A stretch of DNA of 64,000 nucleotides from NCBI GenBank assembly GCA_947166345.1, contig CAMVDU010000002.1:1-64000 (forward strand). Direction: 5' to 3'. Positions 1-7,846 of the stretch are shown piece after piece; the stretch's first letter is position 1; each line of letters starts with the position of its first letter. The notes under the pieces were generated by a model. The model was given only the letters and a program-made list of their open reading frames with translations, was not told where the DNA came from and ran no database searches. Source of the DNA: an uncultured Prevotellaceae bacterium (GTDB lineage: Bacteria > Bacteroidota > Bacteroidia > Bacteroidales > Bacteroidaceae). The translations under genes and the position numbers were made by a program.

Positions 1-123
1 GAAACAGTAAGACGCCTGATGGTAGAAAGAAGATGTGATACGAAGCAATAGAACATCAATCAGTACAGTGGGGTCAATGACTCGCTCAACGTACGAAGGA
101 TGATGTAAGAAGAGAATAAAAGT
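1..123. other. Window edge, no gene recognised
   Basis: No coding region, RNA gene or repeat can be supported here. It lies downstream of dnaA and ends at the dnaA terminator hairpin. Confidence 0.5.
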
Positions 124-156
124 ACGAGGGTGTGCCAAAAAATGGTACACCCTCGT
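124..156 (-). terminator. Terminator hairpin of dnaA
   Basis: ACGAGGGTGT (124-133) pairs perfectly with ACACCCTCGT (147-156), and the stem extends inward through GCC/GGT around an A-rich loop. It lies 30 bp past the dnaA stop, and the minus strand beyond it is T-rich. A nearly identical stem (AGGGTGTG/CACACCCT) follows ftcD. Confidence 0.75.
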
Positions 157-185
157 TTATGAATGTGTCGAGCGAAGCGAAAAGT

Positions 186-1595
186 CTATTGTTTCAGCCT
201 GAAGGAGTTTTCGATGCTGGACAGCTCTTCGCGGAAGGCCTTGTCGATCTTGAGGCGCTTCTCGATGGTGGTGCAGCTGTGGAGAACGGTGCTGTGGTCG
301 CGACCGCCGATGAGCTGACCTATGCGTGAGGCTGGCATCTTGGTGTACTTCTGAGCCAGATACATGGACACCTGACGCACCTGTACGAAGTCGCGCTTGC
401 GGCTCTTGCCCATGACCTGCTGCTGGTTGACGTCGTAGTGCTGGCACACCTTCTCGAGGATGTCGTCGATGGTGAGCGGGTGGTTGTCAACCTTGACGGC
501 ACGCCGGATGACGCGCTCGGCCAGATGGAGGTCGATGTTGGAGTTATAGACGATGGAGTAGGCCATGAGTGAGTTGAGCACTCCCTCGAGGTCGCGCACG
601 GAGCCGTTGGCGGTGCAGGCGATGAACTGGATGACGTCGGCAGGTATCTTCAGGCCGTCACGATGACACTTGGAGTTGAGGATATCGACGCAGAGCTGGG
701 TGTTGGGTTTCTCGAGCTCGGCGATGAGTCCGCAGGAGAAGCGTGTAAGCAGTCGGTCCTTGACGCCTGCAAGGTCCACGGGGGGACGGTCGCTGGCGAG
801 GACGATCTGCTTGCCCAGACGGAACAGGTGGTCGAAGATGTGGAAGAAGGTGTCGAGGGTCTTCGGCGAGGTGGCCCACTCCTGTATGTCGTCGACGATG
901 AGCACGTCGAGCGACTGGTAGAAGTTGATGAAGTCGTTGGTGGTGTTCTGTCGTACGGCATCGGTGAACTGCACCTGGAACAGGCGGGCCGACACGTAGA
1001 GCACGCGCTTCTGCGGGTAGGTCTTCTTACAGTGTACGCCGATGGCGTTGATGAGATGGGTCTTGCCGCAACCTGAGGGACCGAAGATGAAGAGGGGGTT
1101 GAATGTTGACTTGCCCGGATGCTCGGCTACCGACAGGCCCACGGTGCGTGGCAGCTTGTTGGAGTCGCCCTCGATGAAGTTGTCGAAGGTCTTCTTTGGG
1201 TCGAGCTGGGGGTTCAGTCCCTGGGGCTGTGCACCGTCGAGCACCGTTGGTGCCTTGTTGCCGCGGGTGCGCGGCAGGGGTGCCTCTATATCGTTGGGAC
1301 GGTCGCCCTCTACGTCTTGTGTCTTCTGGTTCTCCTTATCGATGACCAGTCGGTAGGTCAGTTTGACGTTTTGCTTGAAGCTATTGGTGAGTGCCCACGC
1401 CATCAGACGCACGTAGTACTGCTCCAAGTACTCGTAGATGTACGGGCTTGGAACCTGCACCAGCACTGTCTTCTCCTGCTCGTCGTAGGACTCGAAGACA
1501 ATGGGCTCGAACCACGTTTTGTATATCTGCTCTGTGACGTTCTGCCGGATGAGATGCAGGCAGTTGTCCCAAAGCGCCTGATGACTTTTCTGCAT
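186..1595 (-). CDS. dnaA: Chromosomal replication initiator DnaA
   Basis: DnaA is the AAA+ ATPase that opens the chromosome origin. The 469-residue product begins MQKSHQALWDNCL, typical of the N-terminal DnaB/DiaA-interaction domain. A 34-residue in-frame upstream extension has no family character, so this ATG is preferred. Visible motifs are the Walker A loop GPSGCGKT, Walker B VLIVDDIQ, the sensor segment ASDRPP, and the C-terminal box-recognition signature GGRDHSTVLHSC. A variable linker lies at about residues 85-145. The gene stands alone: the next minus-strand gene upstream, mlaD, ends about 285 bp away. A terminator hairpin follows it. No cluster of DnaA boxes was found nearby. Confidence 0.97.
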   Translation of the reverse strand: MQKSHQALWDNCLHLIRQNVTEQIYKTWFEPIVFESYDEQEKTVLVQVPSPYIYEYLEQYYVRLMAWALTNSFKQNVKLTYRLVIDKENQKTQDVEGDRPNDIEAPLPRTRGNKAPTVLDGAQPQGLNPQLDPKKTFDNFIEGDSNKLPRTVGLSVAEHPGKSTFNPLFIFGPSGCGKTHLINAIGVHCKKTYPQKRVLYVSARLFQVQFTDAVRQNTTNDFINFYQSLDVLIVDDIQEWATSPKTLDTFFHIFDHLFRLGKQIVLASDRPPVDLAGVKDRLLTRFSCGLIAELEKPNTQLCVDILNSKCHRDGLKIPADVIQFIACTANGSVRDLEGVLNSLMAYSIVYNSNIDLHLAERVIRRAVKVDNHPLTIDDILEKVCQHYDVNQQQVMGKSRKRDFVQVRQVSMYLAQKYTKMPASRIGQLIGGRDHSTVLHSCTTIEKRLKIDKAFREELSSIENSFRLKQ

Positions 1596-1880
1596 GTAGG
1601 CGTTTGTTATTGTTCTTTTTTGTTTGGTTGAATAGACCGTTGTTGCCTTTTCAGCAATTACGAGTGCAAAGGTCGCAATTTTTTTTGAATCCTGCAAATC
1701 GCATGAAAACGGTTTTTGTGTTTACAATGTGTGTAACTTGCTCTATTTGGGCATCTTATAGGGTTTCACGACTTTTCTAATAATTGGCCCTATTGCAAAC
1801 GTCAACTATCTTGTATTTCAGACACTTATGCTATCAATAATGGGCACTTTGCAAGATTTTTTATTTAGACAAATTTGAAA
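1596..1880. other. dnaA upstream region
   Basis: This 285-bp AT-rich gap lies between mlaD and dnaA. It holds a candidate minus-strand -7 box at 1667-1674. I looked for TTATCCACA-type DnaA boxes and AT-rich 13-mers on both strands and saw no convincing set, so I do not call an origin here. Confidence 0.5.
1667..1674 (-). promoter_or_regulatory. Candidate dnaA promoter -7 box
   Basis: The minus strand reads GACCTTTG, one mismatch from the Bacteroidetes TAnnTTTG -7 element, about 70 bp before the dnaA ATG. No clear TTTG was found at -33, so this is a weak call. Confidence 0.4.
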
Positions 1881-2783
1881 TTAGTCACTTTTCTTGCCGA
1901 AAACCGACACGTTGATGTAGCGTTTTGGATGCTCCTTGAAATCGGTCAGGAGCGCGTCGAGGTCGTGCATGGTGGCGTTGAGGTTCTGGTAGAGCTCAGG
2001 ATTGCGCATGAGCAGTCCCAGCGTGCCCTGATCGCTGTTGAGCGTTGCTGTGAGCTGTTGCACGTTGGCCAGTATCTGGTTGACGCGCTGTAGGCTCTGT
2101 TCTATGTCGAGGCTGTCGAGCTTGGCCGTGAGGTGGCGTGTGTTGTCGAGCACGCCCGATGCCTTGTTCATCATGCCTGGCAGTTGCTGGTTGAGGGCAG
2201 CCGTCAGCTGGTGCAGGTCGCGAGCCGTCTCGGTGAGACTGGCCGTCAGCTGGTCGGTGTTGTGGAGGGTGTTCTGCAGCGACGGGTCGGTGAGCAGCGT
2301 ATCTACATGCACGAGAATAGAGTCGAGATGGGGTAGCAGTTGTTGTACCTGTGGCACCATGGCCGCTGCCTGACTCATGACGCCTTGTTGCATGCCTCCC
2401 ATGATGGTGTCGCCCACAGACAGCTTGTCGGAGGGGTTGTCACCAAACACCAGTTCGAGCTTGACGTTGCCCAGCAGGTCGCTGCTGATCTCGGCCCTGG
2501 TGCCACGAGACAGACTGAGTTTCTTGTCGAGGCCAATGGCTGCTACAATCTGGTTGGGGTTGGCGTAGTCGTAGTCGATACGCTCTACGACGCCCACCTT
2601 GTAGCCGTTGGCATAGATGGGGCTGGACACGGAGAGTCCGCTGACGTTGTCGAACTTGACGTAGTAGGTGTTGTTGCTGGAGAACAGCGACAGCCCCTTG
2701 AGGAACTGCATGCCGACAAACAGGATGACGATGCCGACAATGGCAACGAGTGCTATCTTTACTTCTTTTGTGAAAAACTTCAT
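1881..2783 (-). CDS. mlaD: MlaD/MCE-family lipid transport protein
   Basis: Periplasmic substrate-binding component of an MCE lipid-transport system that moves phospholipids between outer and inner membranes. The 300-residue protein has one N-terminal membrane anchor (about residues 8-30). One MCE domain follows (about 38-118; YYVKFDNVSGLSVSSPIYANG, then GDTI). A long helical C-terminal region (about 130-290) is rich in Q, L and T. That architecture fits MlaD-like proteins of Bacteroidetes. The permease and ATPase (MlaE, MlaF) are not in this window. It follows the amidase gene in the same orientation, and the gap between them is a nonamer tandem array. Confidence 0.88.
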   Translation of the reverse strand: MKFFTKEVKIALVAIVGIVILFVGMQFLKGLSLFSSNNTYYVKFDNVSGLSVSSPIYANGYKVGVVERIDYDYANPNQIVAAIGLDKKLSLSRGTRAEISSDLLGNVKLELVFGDNPSDKLSVGDTIMGGMQQGVMSQAAAMVPQVQQLLPHLDSILVHVDTLLTDPSLQNTLHNTDQLTASLTETARDLHQLTAALNQQLPGMMNKASGVLDNTRHLTAKLDSLDIEQSLQRVNQILANVQQLTATLNSDQGTLGLLMRNPELYQNLNATMHDLDALLTDFKEHPKRYINVSVFGKKSD

Positions 2784-2786
2784 CTT

Positions 2787-2894
2787 AACTTCTTTAACTT
2801 CGATAACTTCTCTAACTTCGATAACTTCTCTAACTTCTTTAACTTCTCTAACTTCTTTAACTTCGATAACTTCTCTAACTTCGATAACTTCTCT
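2787..2894. repeat. Nonamer tandem array, 12 copies, amidase-mlaD gap
   Basis: Twelve uninterrupted 9-bp units AACTTC+NNT occur in three variants (TTT, GAT, TCT), in the order TTT GAT TCT GAT TCT TTT TCT TTT GAT TCT GAT TCT. A five-unit block is itself duplicated. The array spans the whole gap from the amidase stop codon to 3 bp before the mlaD ATG. Shorter relatives occur at 49961-49995. Confidence 0.97.
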
Positions 2895-4170
2895 ATTTCT
2901 TGTTCTTATAGTACTCCTGACGGGCCTCGTGGATGTTCATGCGCTCGCCATTTCGGAAGGCGACGATGAAGGCTTCAGGAAACAGTTTGGCCACCTGACG
3001 GCGCAGCACGACCATATCCTCGAAGTCGGTAGAGGCACCGACGGTGTATTTCCATAGGTTGCCGTCCTTGTAGCAGTCCACGTCGGAGAGACCCTTGAAG
3101 GCAGGGTCGTTGCTCTTCAGTTTGTTTTTGAGACTCATGAACTGCACCTTGAATACGATAGCGTCGCTGTTGCTTGCAACGGGAGCCGCAGGCTCCACTG
3201 GCTTCGCTTCTTCCTGCTTGGGCTGCTTCACTTCCACCTGTGCCACTGGCTTCACCTCTTCCTGCTTGGGCTGTGGCTCCACCTTTTGCGGTTGCGGTTC
3301 TTCCTGTTTGGGCTTCACCTCTTCCTGTTTGGGCGCTGGTGTTTCCTGTTTAACGGGCGCCATGTTCTTGTCGTGAGCTTTCCTGAACTCCACGAAGGCC
3401 TGATAGATGCCCTTGCCCAACAGGTCGATATTGGTTTTGTTGTTCAGGTAGGCCTCGTCGGATGGTGTGGTGATGAAGCCCAGCTCGATGAGACAGGCAG
3501 GCATGGACGTCTCGCGCAGCACGAGGAAGGCATCCTGCTTCACGCCCTTGTTGGGACGGTTGGCCGTAGCGCACACCTTTTTCTGTATGAGCTGTGCCAG
3601 CTCGACGCTCTCCACCATGTTGGCCTCGTTCATCACGTCGAAGATGATATAGCTCTCGGGCTGACGGGGGTCGAAGCCGGCATAGTGCTGCTGGAAGTCC
3701 TGCTCGATGAGCACCACCTCGTTCTCGCGCATGGCGGCGCTGAGCTTCTCGTTGCTGCGGCGCAGACCCATGGTGTAGGTCTCCAGACCCGTGGGTCGGC
3801 TCTTGCCAGCCACGGCGTTGGTGTGGATGGATACAAACACGTCGGCCTTGTTTTTGTTGGCAATGTCGGCACGCTGGTGCAGGGGGATGAACACATCGGT
3901 CTTTCGTGTGTAGATCACCTTCACGTCAGGACAGTTCTGCTCGACGTAGCGTCCGAAGGCCAGCGCCACGTTGAGGTTGATGGTCTTCTCGTTGGAGTAC
4001 TTGCCCTTGGCGCCAGGGTCCTTGCCACCATGACCGGCGTCGATGACGAGCGTGTATTTGTGTTTCTCGGCAGCAAACAGCGGTGTGGTTAGTGACAGGT
4101 GACACGCGAGAAGTGCCAGCAGCACCCTCACCGTCATCAGGGACAATACTCTATAGGTCTTATGCTTCAT
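2893..4170 (-). CDS. N-acetylmuramoyl-L-alanine amidase with C-terminal SPOR-like domain
   Basis: Zinc amidase of the Amidase_3 family, which removes the peptide stem from peptidoglycan in the periplasm. The ATG at 4170 is used; the in-frame codon at 4176 is TTG. A signal peptide ends near LFAAEK (about residue 35). The catalytic domain (about 38-260) shows VIDAGHGGKDPGAKG, the glutamate segment NEKTINLN, the second zinc histidine in SIHTNA, and the catalytic glutamate in CLIELGFITT. A K/P/E/Q-rich linker (about 275-340) contains repeated KQEE-type units. The last about 90 residues resemble a SPOR fold. The gene overlaps the folB end by 11 bp, which suggests an operon of folB, amidase and mlaD. 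Confidence 0.92.
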   Translation of the reverse strand: MKHKTYRVLSLMTVRVLLALLACHLSLTTPLFAAEKHKYTLVIDAGHGGKDPGAKGKYSNEKTINLNVALAFGRYVEQNCPDVKVIYTRKTDVFIPLHQRADIANKNKADVFVSIHTNAVAGKSRPTGLETYTMGLRRSNEKLSAAMRENEVVLIEQDFQQHYAGFDPRQPESYIIFDVMNEANMVESVELAQLIQKKVCATANRPNKGVKQDAFLVLRETSMPACLIELGFITTPSDEAYLNNKTNIDLLGKGIYQAFVEFRKAHDKNMAPVKQETPAPKQEEVKPKQEEPQPQKVEPQPKQEEVKPVAQVEVKQPKQEEAKPVEPAAPVASNSDAIVFKVQFMSLKNKLKSNDPAFKGLSDVDCYKDGNLWKYTVGASTDFEDMVVLRRQVAKLFPEAFIVAFRNGERMNIHEARQEYYKNKK

Positions 4171-4531
4171 TTTCAATTTCTATCTCTACACCGGCACCAT
4201 CGCAGTCGGCACCCATCGGCGGGTTCTGTTTCGTTATTCTGATCCAAATCTTTTCAACCTGCGGATAAGCATGGATAATCGCTTGGGCCATACTGCCTGC
4301 CACATGCTCCAGCAGGGCCGAGGGCTGTGCCATCTCGCGCTGTATCAGCGCACACAGGTCGGCATAGCTGATGGTATCTTCCAGCCGGTCGGTCTCGATG
4401 GCCCTGCTTATATTATAATGTACGCGAAGATCGACGCTGTAGTCACCTCCCACCACACGTTCCTGGGGCAGCACGCCGTGAAAGGCATACAGCCGCAGGT
4501 TGTTGATGAAGATGCTACTCTTGGTGTTCAC
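4160..4531 (-). CDS. folB: Dihydroneopterin aldolase
   Basis: FolB converts 7,8-dihydroneopterin to the hydroxymethyl-dihydropterin used for folate synthesis. The product has 123 residues, the usual length. Typical features are the start segment LRLYAFHGVLPQER, the YADLCALIQ stretch, the active-site-region segment LLEHVAGSMAQAI, and ITKQNPPMGAD near the end. The start appears to be GTG at 4531, because no ATG precedes the conserved LRLYAFHG. Only 10 bp separate it from the upstream stop, and the start GTG ends the second unit of a short heptamer run (AACACTC, AACAGTG, AACACC). Confidence 0.93.
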   Translation of the reverse strand: MNTKSSIFINNLRLYAFHGVLPQERVVGGDYSVDLRVHYNISRAIETDRLEDTISYADLCALIQREMAQPSALLEHVAGSMAQAIIHAYPQVEKIWIRITKQNPPMGADCDGAGVEIEIENEA

Positions 4532-4541
4532 TGTTGAGTGT

Positions 4542-5069
4542 TTATTCTTCAGTCGATTCCGTAGCCTCGGTGTTGCCAGGCACGTACTTCTTCAAGGCGC
4601 GCTCCACACCGTTCTTCCATGTGTTGATGCTATCTGACGTCAGCTGCAGCGAGCTGACCAGCTTGATGACGTGCTCGATAGGCATACCATAGCGCAGCAC
4701 ACCCGAGATCAGCTTGGCGTAGTTCCAGAACTCGGGGTTGAACTTCTCCGACAGTCCCTCGACGGTGATCTTGTAACCGCGGGTGTTGACAAACTGGAAG
4801 TCGTAGCGCTTGGTGCCGTCGGGGTTGATCTGCTTGATGATCTTGCCCTTGGTCACCGACTTGGGAAGCATGATGCCTTCCTCGTCGTCCTGCAGACCCG
4901 TGAAGATCTCGTAGGGATAGCCATCGAGCAGTCCCACCAGTGCCACCCACTTCTCTTTGTTGTTCTGGAAACGAACGACGTCGCACTCCAGCACCTGCGG
5001 GCGTACCTCTACCACCTGATGGTACTTGTTGGGCGTCTCTTCATTTGAATAGGTTGTCAATGTATCCAT
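4542..5069 (-). CDS. Orphan protein resembling the C-terminal part of class II ribonucleotide reductase
   Basis: The 175-residue product starts MDTLTTYSNEE. Sequence such as RPQVLECDVVRFQNNKEKW, VTKGKIIKQ, EGLSEKFNPEFWNYAKLISG and NTWKNGVERALKKYVP recalls the region C-terminal to the catalytic barrel in the adenosylcobalamin-dependent ribonucleotide reductase of Bacteroidetes. None of the barrel (catalytic cysteines, radical-site region) is present, and the gene has its own promoter, so it is not simply a window truncation. The ATG at 5069 is preferred to an upstream in-frame codon at 5138, which lies beyond the promoter. It may be a regulatory or substrate-handling fragment, or a remnant. 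The family assignment is from memory of the sequence pattern, and the function is unknown. Confidence 0.65.
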   Translation of the reverse strand: MDTLTTYSNEETPNKYHQVVEVRPQVLECDVVRFQNNKEKWVALVGLLDGYPYEIFTGLQDDEEGIMLPKSVTKGKIIKQINPDGTKRYDFQFVNTRGYKITVEGLSEKFNPEFWNYAKLISGVLRYGMPIEHVIKLVSSLQLTSDSINTWKNGVERALKKYVPGNTEATESTEE

Positions 5070-5095
5070 AAAAACAGGTTGTATAATTTTGCTTG

Positions 5096-5103
5096 CAAAG
5101 TTA
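5096..5103 (-). promoter_or_regulatory. -7 box of the RNR-like gene
   Basis: The minus strand reads TAACTTTG, matching TAnnTTTG, 26 bp before the ATG at 5069. The -33 region (CTTTTC near 5129-5134) is only approximate. The position excludes a start at 5138. Confidence 0.7.
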
Positions 5104-5144
5104 GTTCTTTTTTCTGAGACTGCGTCATGAAAAGACATAAATTA

Positions 5145-5176
5145 TTTGTCATTTAAGAAAATTAATTGTATCTTTG
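5145..5176 (+). promoter_or_regulatory. ftcD promoter
   Basis: TTTG at 5145-5148, 20 bp, then TATCTTTG at 5169-5176. This matches the Bacteroidetes -33/-7 consensus exactly. The ATG of ftcD follows at 5208. Confidence 0.85.
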
Positions 5177-5207
5177 CATGCAAATAAATGCACAAAGCCT
5201 ACTATTT

Positions 5208-6215
5208 ATGACAGCAGAAAAACGTATCATAGAGTGCGTTCCCAACTATAGCGAGGGTCGCGACATGACCGTTGTCAAGCGGATTACAGACGCCATCCAG
5301 TCGGTTCAGGGCGTTCAGTTGCTCAACGTTGACCCTGGTGAGGCCGCCAACCGTACGGTGGTCACCTTCGTGGGCAGTCCCGAGGCTGTGGTGGAGGCCG
5401 CCTTCCGTGGTGCCAAGACAGCGGGCGAGGTCATCGACATGCGCCGGCATCATGGTACCCATCCCCGTCAGGGAGCCACCGACGTGTTGCCCCTGATACC
5501 TGTCAGCGGTATCACCCTGGAGGAATGTGCCCAGCTGGGCAGAGGGCTGGCCGCCCGCATGGCGCGTGAGGCAGGCATCCCCTGTTATGCCTATGAGGCG
5601 TCGGCCTTGAAACCTGAGCACAGAGACCTCGCCGTCTGTCGTGCAGGCGAATACGAGGCGTTGCATGAGAAGCTCACCAATCCCAGTCTGCAGCCCGACT
5701 TCATGCCGTCGGACCTGAGTCGTGCCGAGCGGACGGGGTGCAGCGTGGTGGGTGCCCGCAACTATCTGATAGCCGTGAACTGGAACTTGAACACCACCTC
5801 TGTCAGCGTGGCCCAGGAGATAGCCCGCGATGTGCGCGAGATAGGCCGACCCAAGGTGCACCAGCCAGGCACGCTGAAGGGTACCAAGGCCATTGGCTGG
5901 TTCATCGATGAGTATGGCATTGCGCAGGTGTCGATGAATATCACCGACATCAACGTAGCACCCCTCCACAAGGCTTATGAGGAGGTGTGCCGCTGTGCCC
6001 AGAACCGAGGTGTGCGCGTCACGGGTACCGAGATCATCGGTCTGGTGCCCAAGCGAGTGCTCATCGATGCCGGCAGGTATTTCCTGGAGCAGCAGCACCG
6101 CTCTCTGAGCGTCTCTGAAGACACCATCCTGCAGGCTGCCATCACGTCGATGGGTCTCGACGACCTCCGTCCCTTCAATCCTCGCGAGAAGGTGATTGAG
6201 TATCTGATGGCTTAG
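5208..6215 (+). CDS. ftcD: Glutamate formimidoyltransferase
   Basis: Transfers the formimino group of N-formimino-L-glutamate to tetrahydrofolate, the last step of histidine breakdown in this pathway. The 335-residue protein is the transferase alone, without the cyclodeaminase domain found in the animal enzyme. Visible features are the N-terminal IIECVPNYSEGRD, the catalytic-histidine region MRRHHGTHPRQGATDVLP, and NWNLNT in the second domain. The ATG at 5208 is chosen because it sits directly before the conserved start and 31 bp after the promoter; an earlier in-frame codon lies inside the promoter. No other hut gene is adjacent. Confidence 0.95.
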   Translation: MTAEKRIIECVPNYSEGRDMTVVKRITDAIQSVQGVQLLNVDPGEAANRTVVTFVGSPEAVVEAAFRGAKTAGEVIDMRRHHGTHPRQGATDVLPLIPVSGITLEECAQLGRGLAARMAREAGIPCYAYEASALKPEHRDLAVCRAGEYEALHEKLTNPSLQPDFMPSDLSRAERTGCSVVGARNYLIAVNWNLNTTSVSVAQEIARDVREIGRPKVHQPGTLKGTKAIGWFIDEYGIAQVSMNITDINVAPLHKAYEEVCRCAQNRGVRVTGTEIIGLVPKRVLIDAGRYFLEQQHRSLSVSEDTILQAAITSMGLDDLRPFNPREKVIEYLMA

Positions 6216-6244
6216 CCTTTAGCCAAAAGTCAATAGCAAAGAAC

Positions 6245-6269
6245 AGGGTGTGCCTATTTGACACACCCT
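6245..6269. terminator. Terminator hairpin between convergent ftcD and symporter genes
   Basis: AGGGTGTG (6245-6252) pairs with CACACCCT (6262-6269) around a 9-nt loop. The genes converge here, so it probably serves both. The stem matches that of the dnaA terminator. Confidence 0.75.
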
Positions 6270-6274
6270 CTTGC

Positions 6275-7804
6275 TTATTTCTTCTTAAAGCAATCGAACA
6301 TATAGTCGGTCTGTTGACGCGGTAGCTTGGGTGTCAGCAGACTGACGATCCACACGATGGGGAAACCGCCCACCATCGCGATGGCACCGCAGTTGATGGG
6401 GTTGATGGGGTTGCCCAGCAGCATGTTGATGACGGTGAGGCCCACACCCCAGATGAAGCAGGCCCAGACAGCTGCCTTGGTGACGCCGCGCCAGTAGAGG
6501 CCCAACATGAAGGGAGCCAGGAAGGCGCCTGCCAGAGCACCCCACGAGATACCCATGAGCTGGGCGATGAACGTCGGGGGATTGAGGGCGATGAGCAGTG
6601 AGATGGCGATGAAGAACATGATGAGCACACGCATCACGATGACCTTGCGCTGTTCAATCTTCTCGGCCACGATGTCGTCGATGGTACCTTCCTCAACCTC
6701 GCCAGGCAATGATTTCTTGTCGCGATAGATGAGGTCGAGGGTCATCGTAGAAGAGGATGTCAGCACCAGCGAGGCCAGTGTTGACATGGAGGCACTGAGC
6801 ACCAGCAGCACCACAAGGGCGATGAGCACGTCGGGCAGGGTGACGAGCATGGCAGGAACGATGGAGTCGAAGGCAATCTTACCTGTAGCCTCGTTGATGA
6901 CGGGGTCGTAGAGACGTCCGAAACCGCCGAGGAAGTAGCAGCCGCCAGCCACGATGAAGGCGAAGATGGTGGAGATGACGGTGCCGCGCTTGATGGCGCT
7001 CTCGTCGGTGATGGAATAGAACTTACCCACCATCTGGGGCAGTCCCATCGTTCCCAGCGAGGTGAGAACGACCACGCCCAGCAGTCCCCAGGGATCAGGA
7101 CCGAACCACGAGGCAAAGCCGCCGTTGACCGTTGGGTCGGCATCAGAGGGCAATGCTGCCAGCTTATCGACAGCAGCCGACAGTCCGCCCTGTGCGTTCA
7201 GTACGGCGAAGATGACTGCCATGATGCCGAAGAGCATGATGATGCCCTGGATGAAGTCGTTCATGGCTGTTGCCTTGTAGCCGCCAATGATCACATAGAC
7301 GGCTGTGAGGATGGACATGATGATGACGCAATACTCGTAGGGGATGTCGAAGCCCATCTCGAAGAGTCGTGAGATGCCGCTATAGACACCTGCCGTATAG
7401 GGGATGAGGAACACGAAGGCGATGACAGAGGCCACCACACGCAGACCCTGGTCACCATAACGGGTGCCGAAGAAGTCGGGCATGGTGCGACTCTCGATGT
7501 GCTGTGTCATCAGCTTCGTGCGACGACCCAGGATGAGCCACGCCAGCAACGAGCCGATGATGGCGTTGCCGATGCCTATCCAGGCAGAGGAGAGACCGTA
7601 TTTCCAACCAAACTGACCAGCGTAGCCCACGAAGACCACAGCCGAGAAATAGGAGGTGCCGAAGGCAAAGGCGGTGAGCCAAGGACCTACGGAACGTCCA
7701 CCCAACACAAAGCCATCGACGCTGCTGGCCTGTTTGCGCGAGTAGATGCCCACGCCCAGCATGACGGCAAAGAATACGATTGTAAGTAGAATCTTGAAAA
7801 CCAT
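6275..7804 (-). CDS. Sodium/solute symporter (SSS family)
   Basis: Inner-membrane secondary transporter that couples sodium entry to uptake of a small solute. The 509-residue protein has about 13 hydrophobic segments. Family features are the N-terminal GFVLGGRSVGPWLTAFAFGTSYFSA and the IIGGYKATAMNDFIQGIIM segment typical of SSS proteins, including the PutP group. The substrate cannot be read from the sequence; proline or another organic solute is possible. It follows a porin in the same orientation. The 42-bp gap holds an octamer array, so the two may be cotranscribed. Confidence 0.85.
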   Translation of the reverse strand: MVFKILLTIVFFAVMLGVGIYSRKQASSVDGFVLGGRSVGPWLTAFAFGTSYFSAVVFVGYAGQFGWKYGLSSAWIGIGNAIIGSLLAWLILGRRTKLMTQHIESRTMPDFFGTRYGDQGLRVVASVIAFVFLIPYTAGVYSGISRLFEMGFDIPYEYCVIIMSILTAVYVIIGGYKATAMNDFIQGIIMLFGIMAVIFAVLNAQGGLSAAVDKLAALPSDADPTVNGGFASWFGPDPWGLLGVVVLTSLGTMGLPQMVGKFYSITDESAIKRGTVISTIFAFIVAGGCYFLGGFGRLYDPVINEATGKIAFDSIVPAMLVTLPDVLIALVVLLVLSASMSTLASLVLTSSSTMTLDLIYRDKKSLPGEVEEGTIDDIVAEKIEQRKVIVMRVLIMFFIAISLLIALNPPTFIAQLMGISWGALAGAFLAPFMLGLYWRGVTKAAVWACFIWGVGLTVINMLLGNPINPINCGAIAMVGGFPIVWIVSLLTPKLPRQQTDYMFDCFKKK

Positions 7805-7809
7805 CTTTT

Positions 7810-7840
7810 TATTTGACTATTAGACTATTTACTATTTGAC
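7810..7840. repeat. Octamer array in the porin-symporter gap
   Basis: TATTTGAC, TATTAGAC, TATTTAC (one base short) and TATTTGAC lie end to end, followed by a GATTTG remnant. Together they occupy nearly the whole gap between the two genes. Confidence 0.8.
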
Positions 7841-7846
7841 GATTTG

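Noticed and set aside
1596..1880. Replication origin next to dnaA
   Set aside because: No cluster of DnaA boxes and no clear AT-rich unwinding element could be identified by eye. A GC-skew plot of the whole genome would decide.
2668..3057. Serine/threonine/leucine repeat protein read from the nonamer array
   Set aside because: The repeated LTSITS-like residues arise purely from translating the AACTTCNNT array. Flanking sequence belongs to mlaD and the amidase in another frame.
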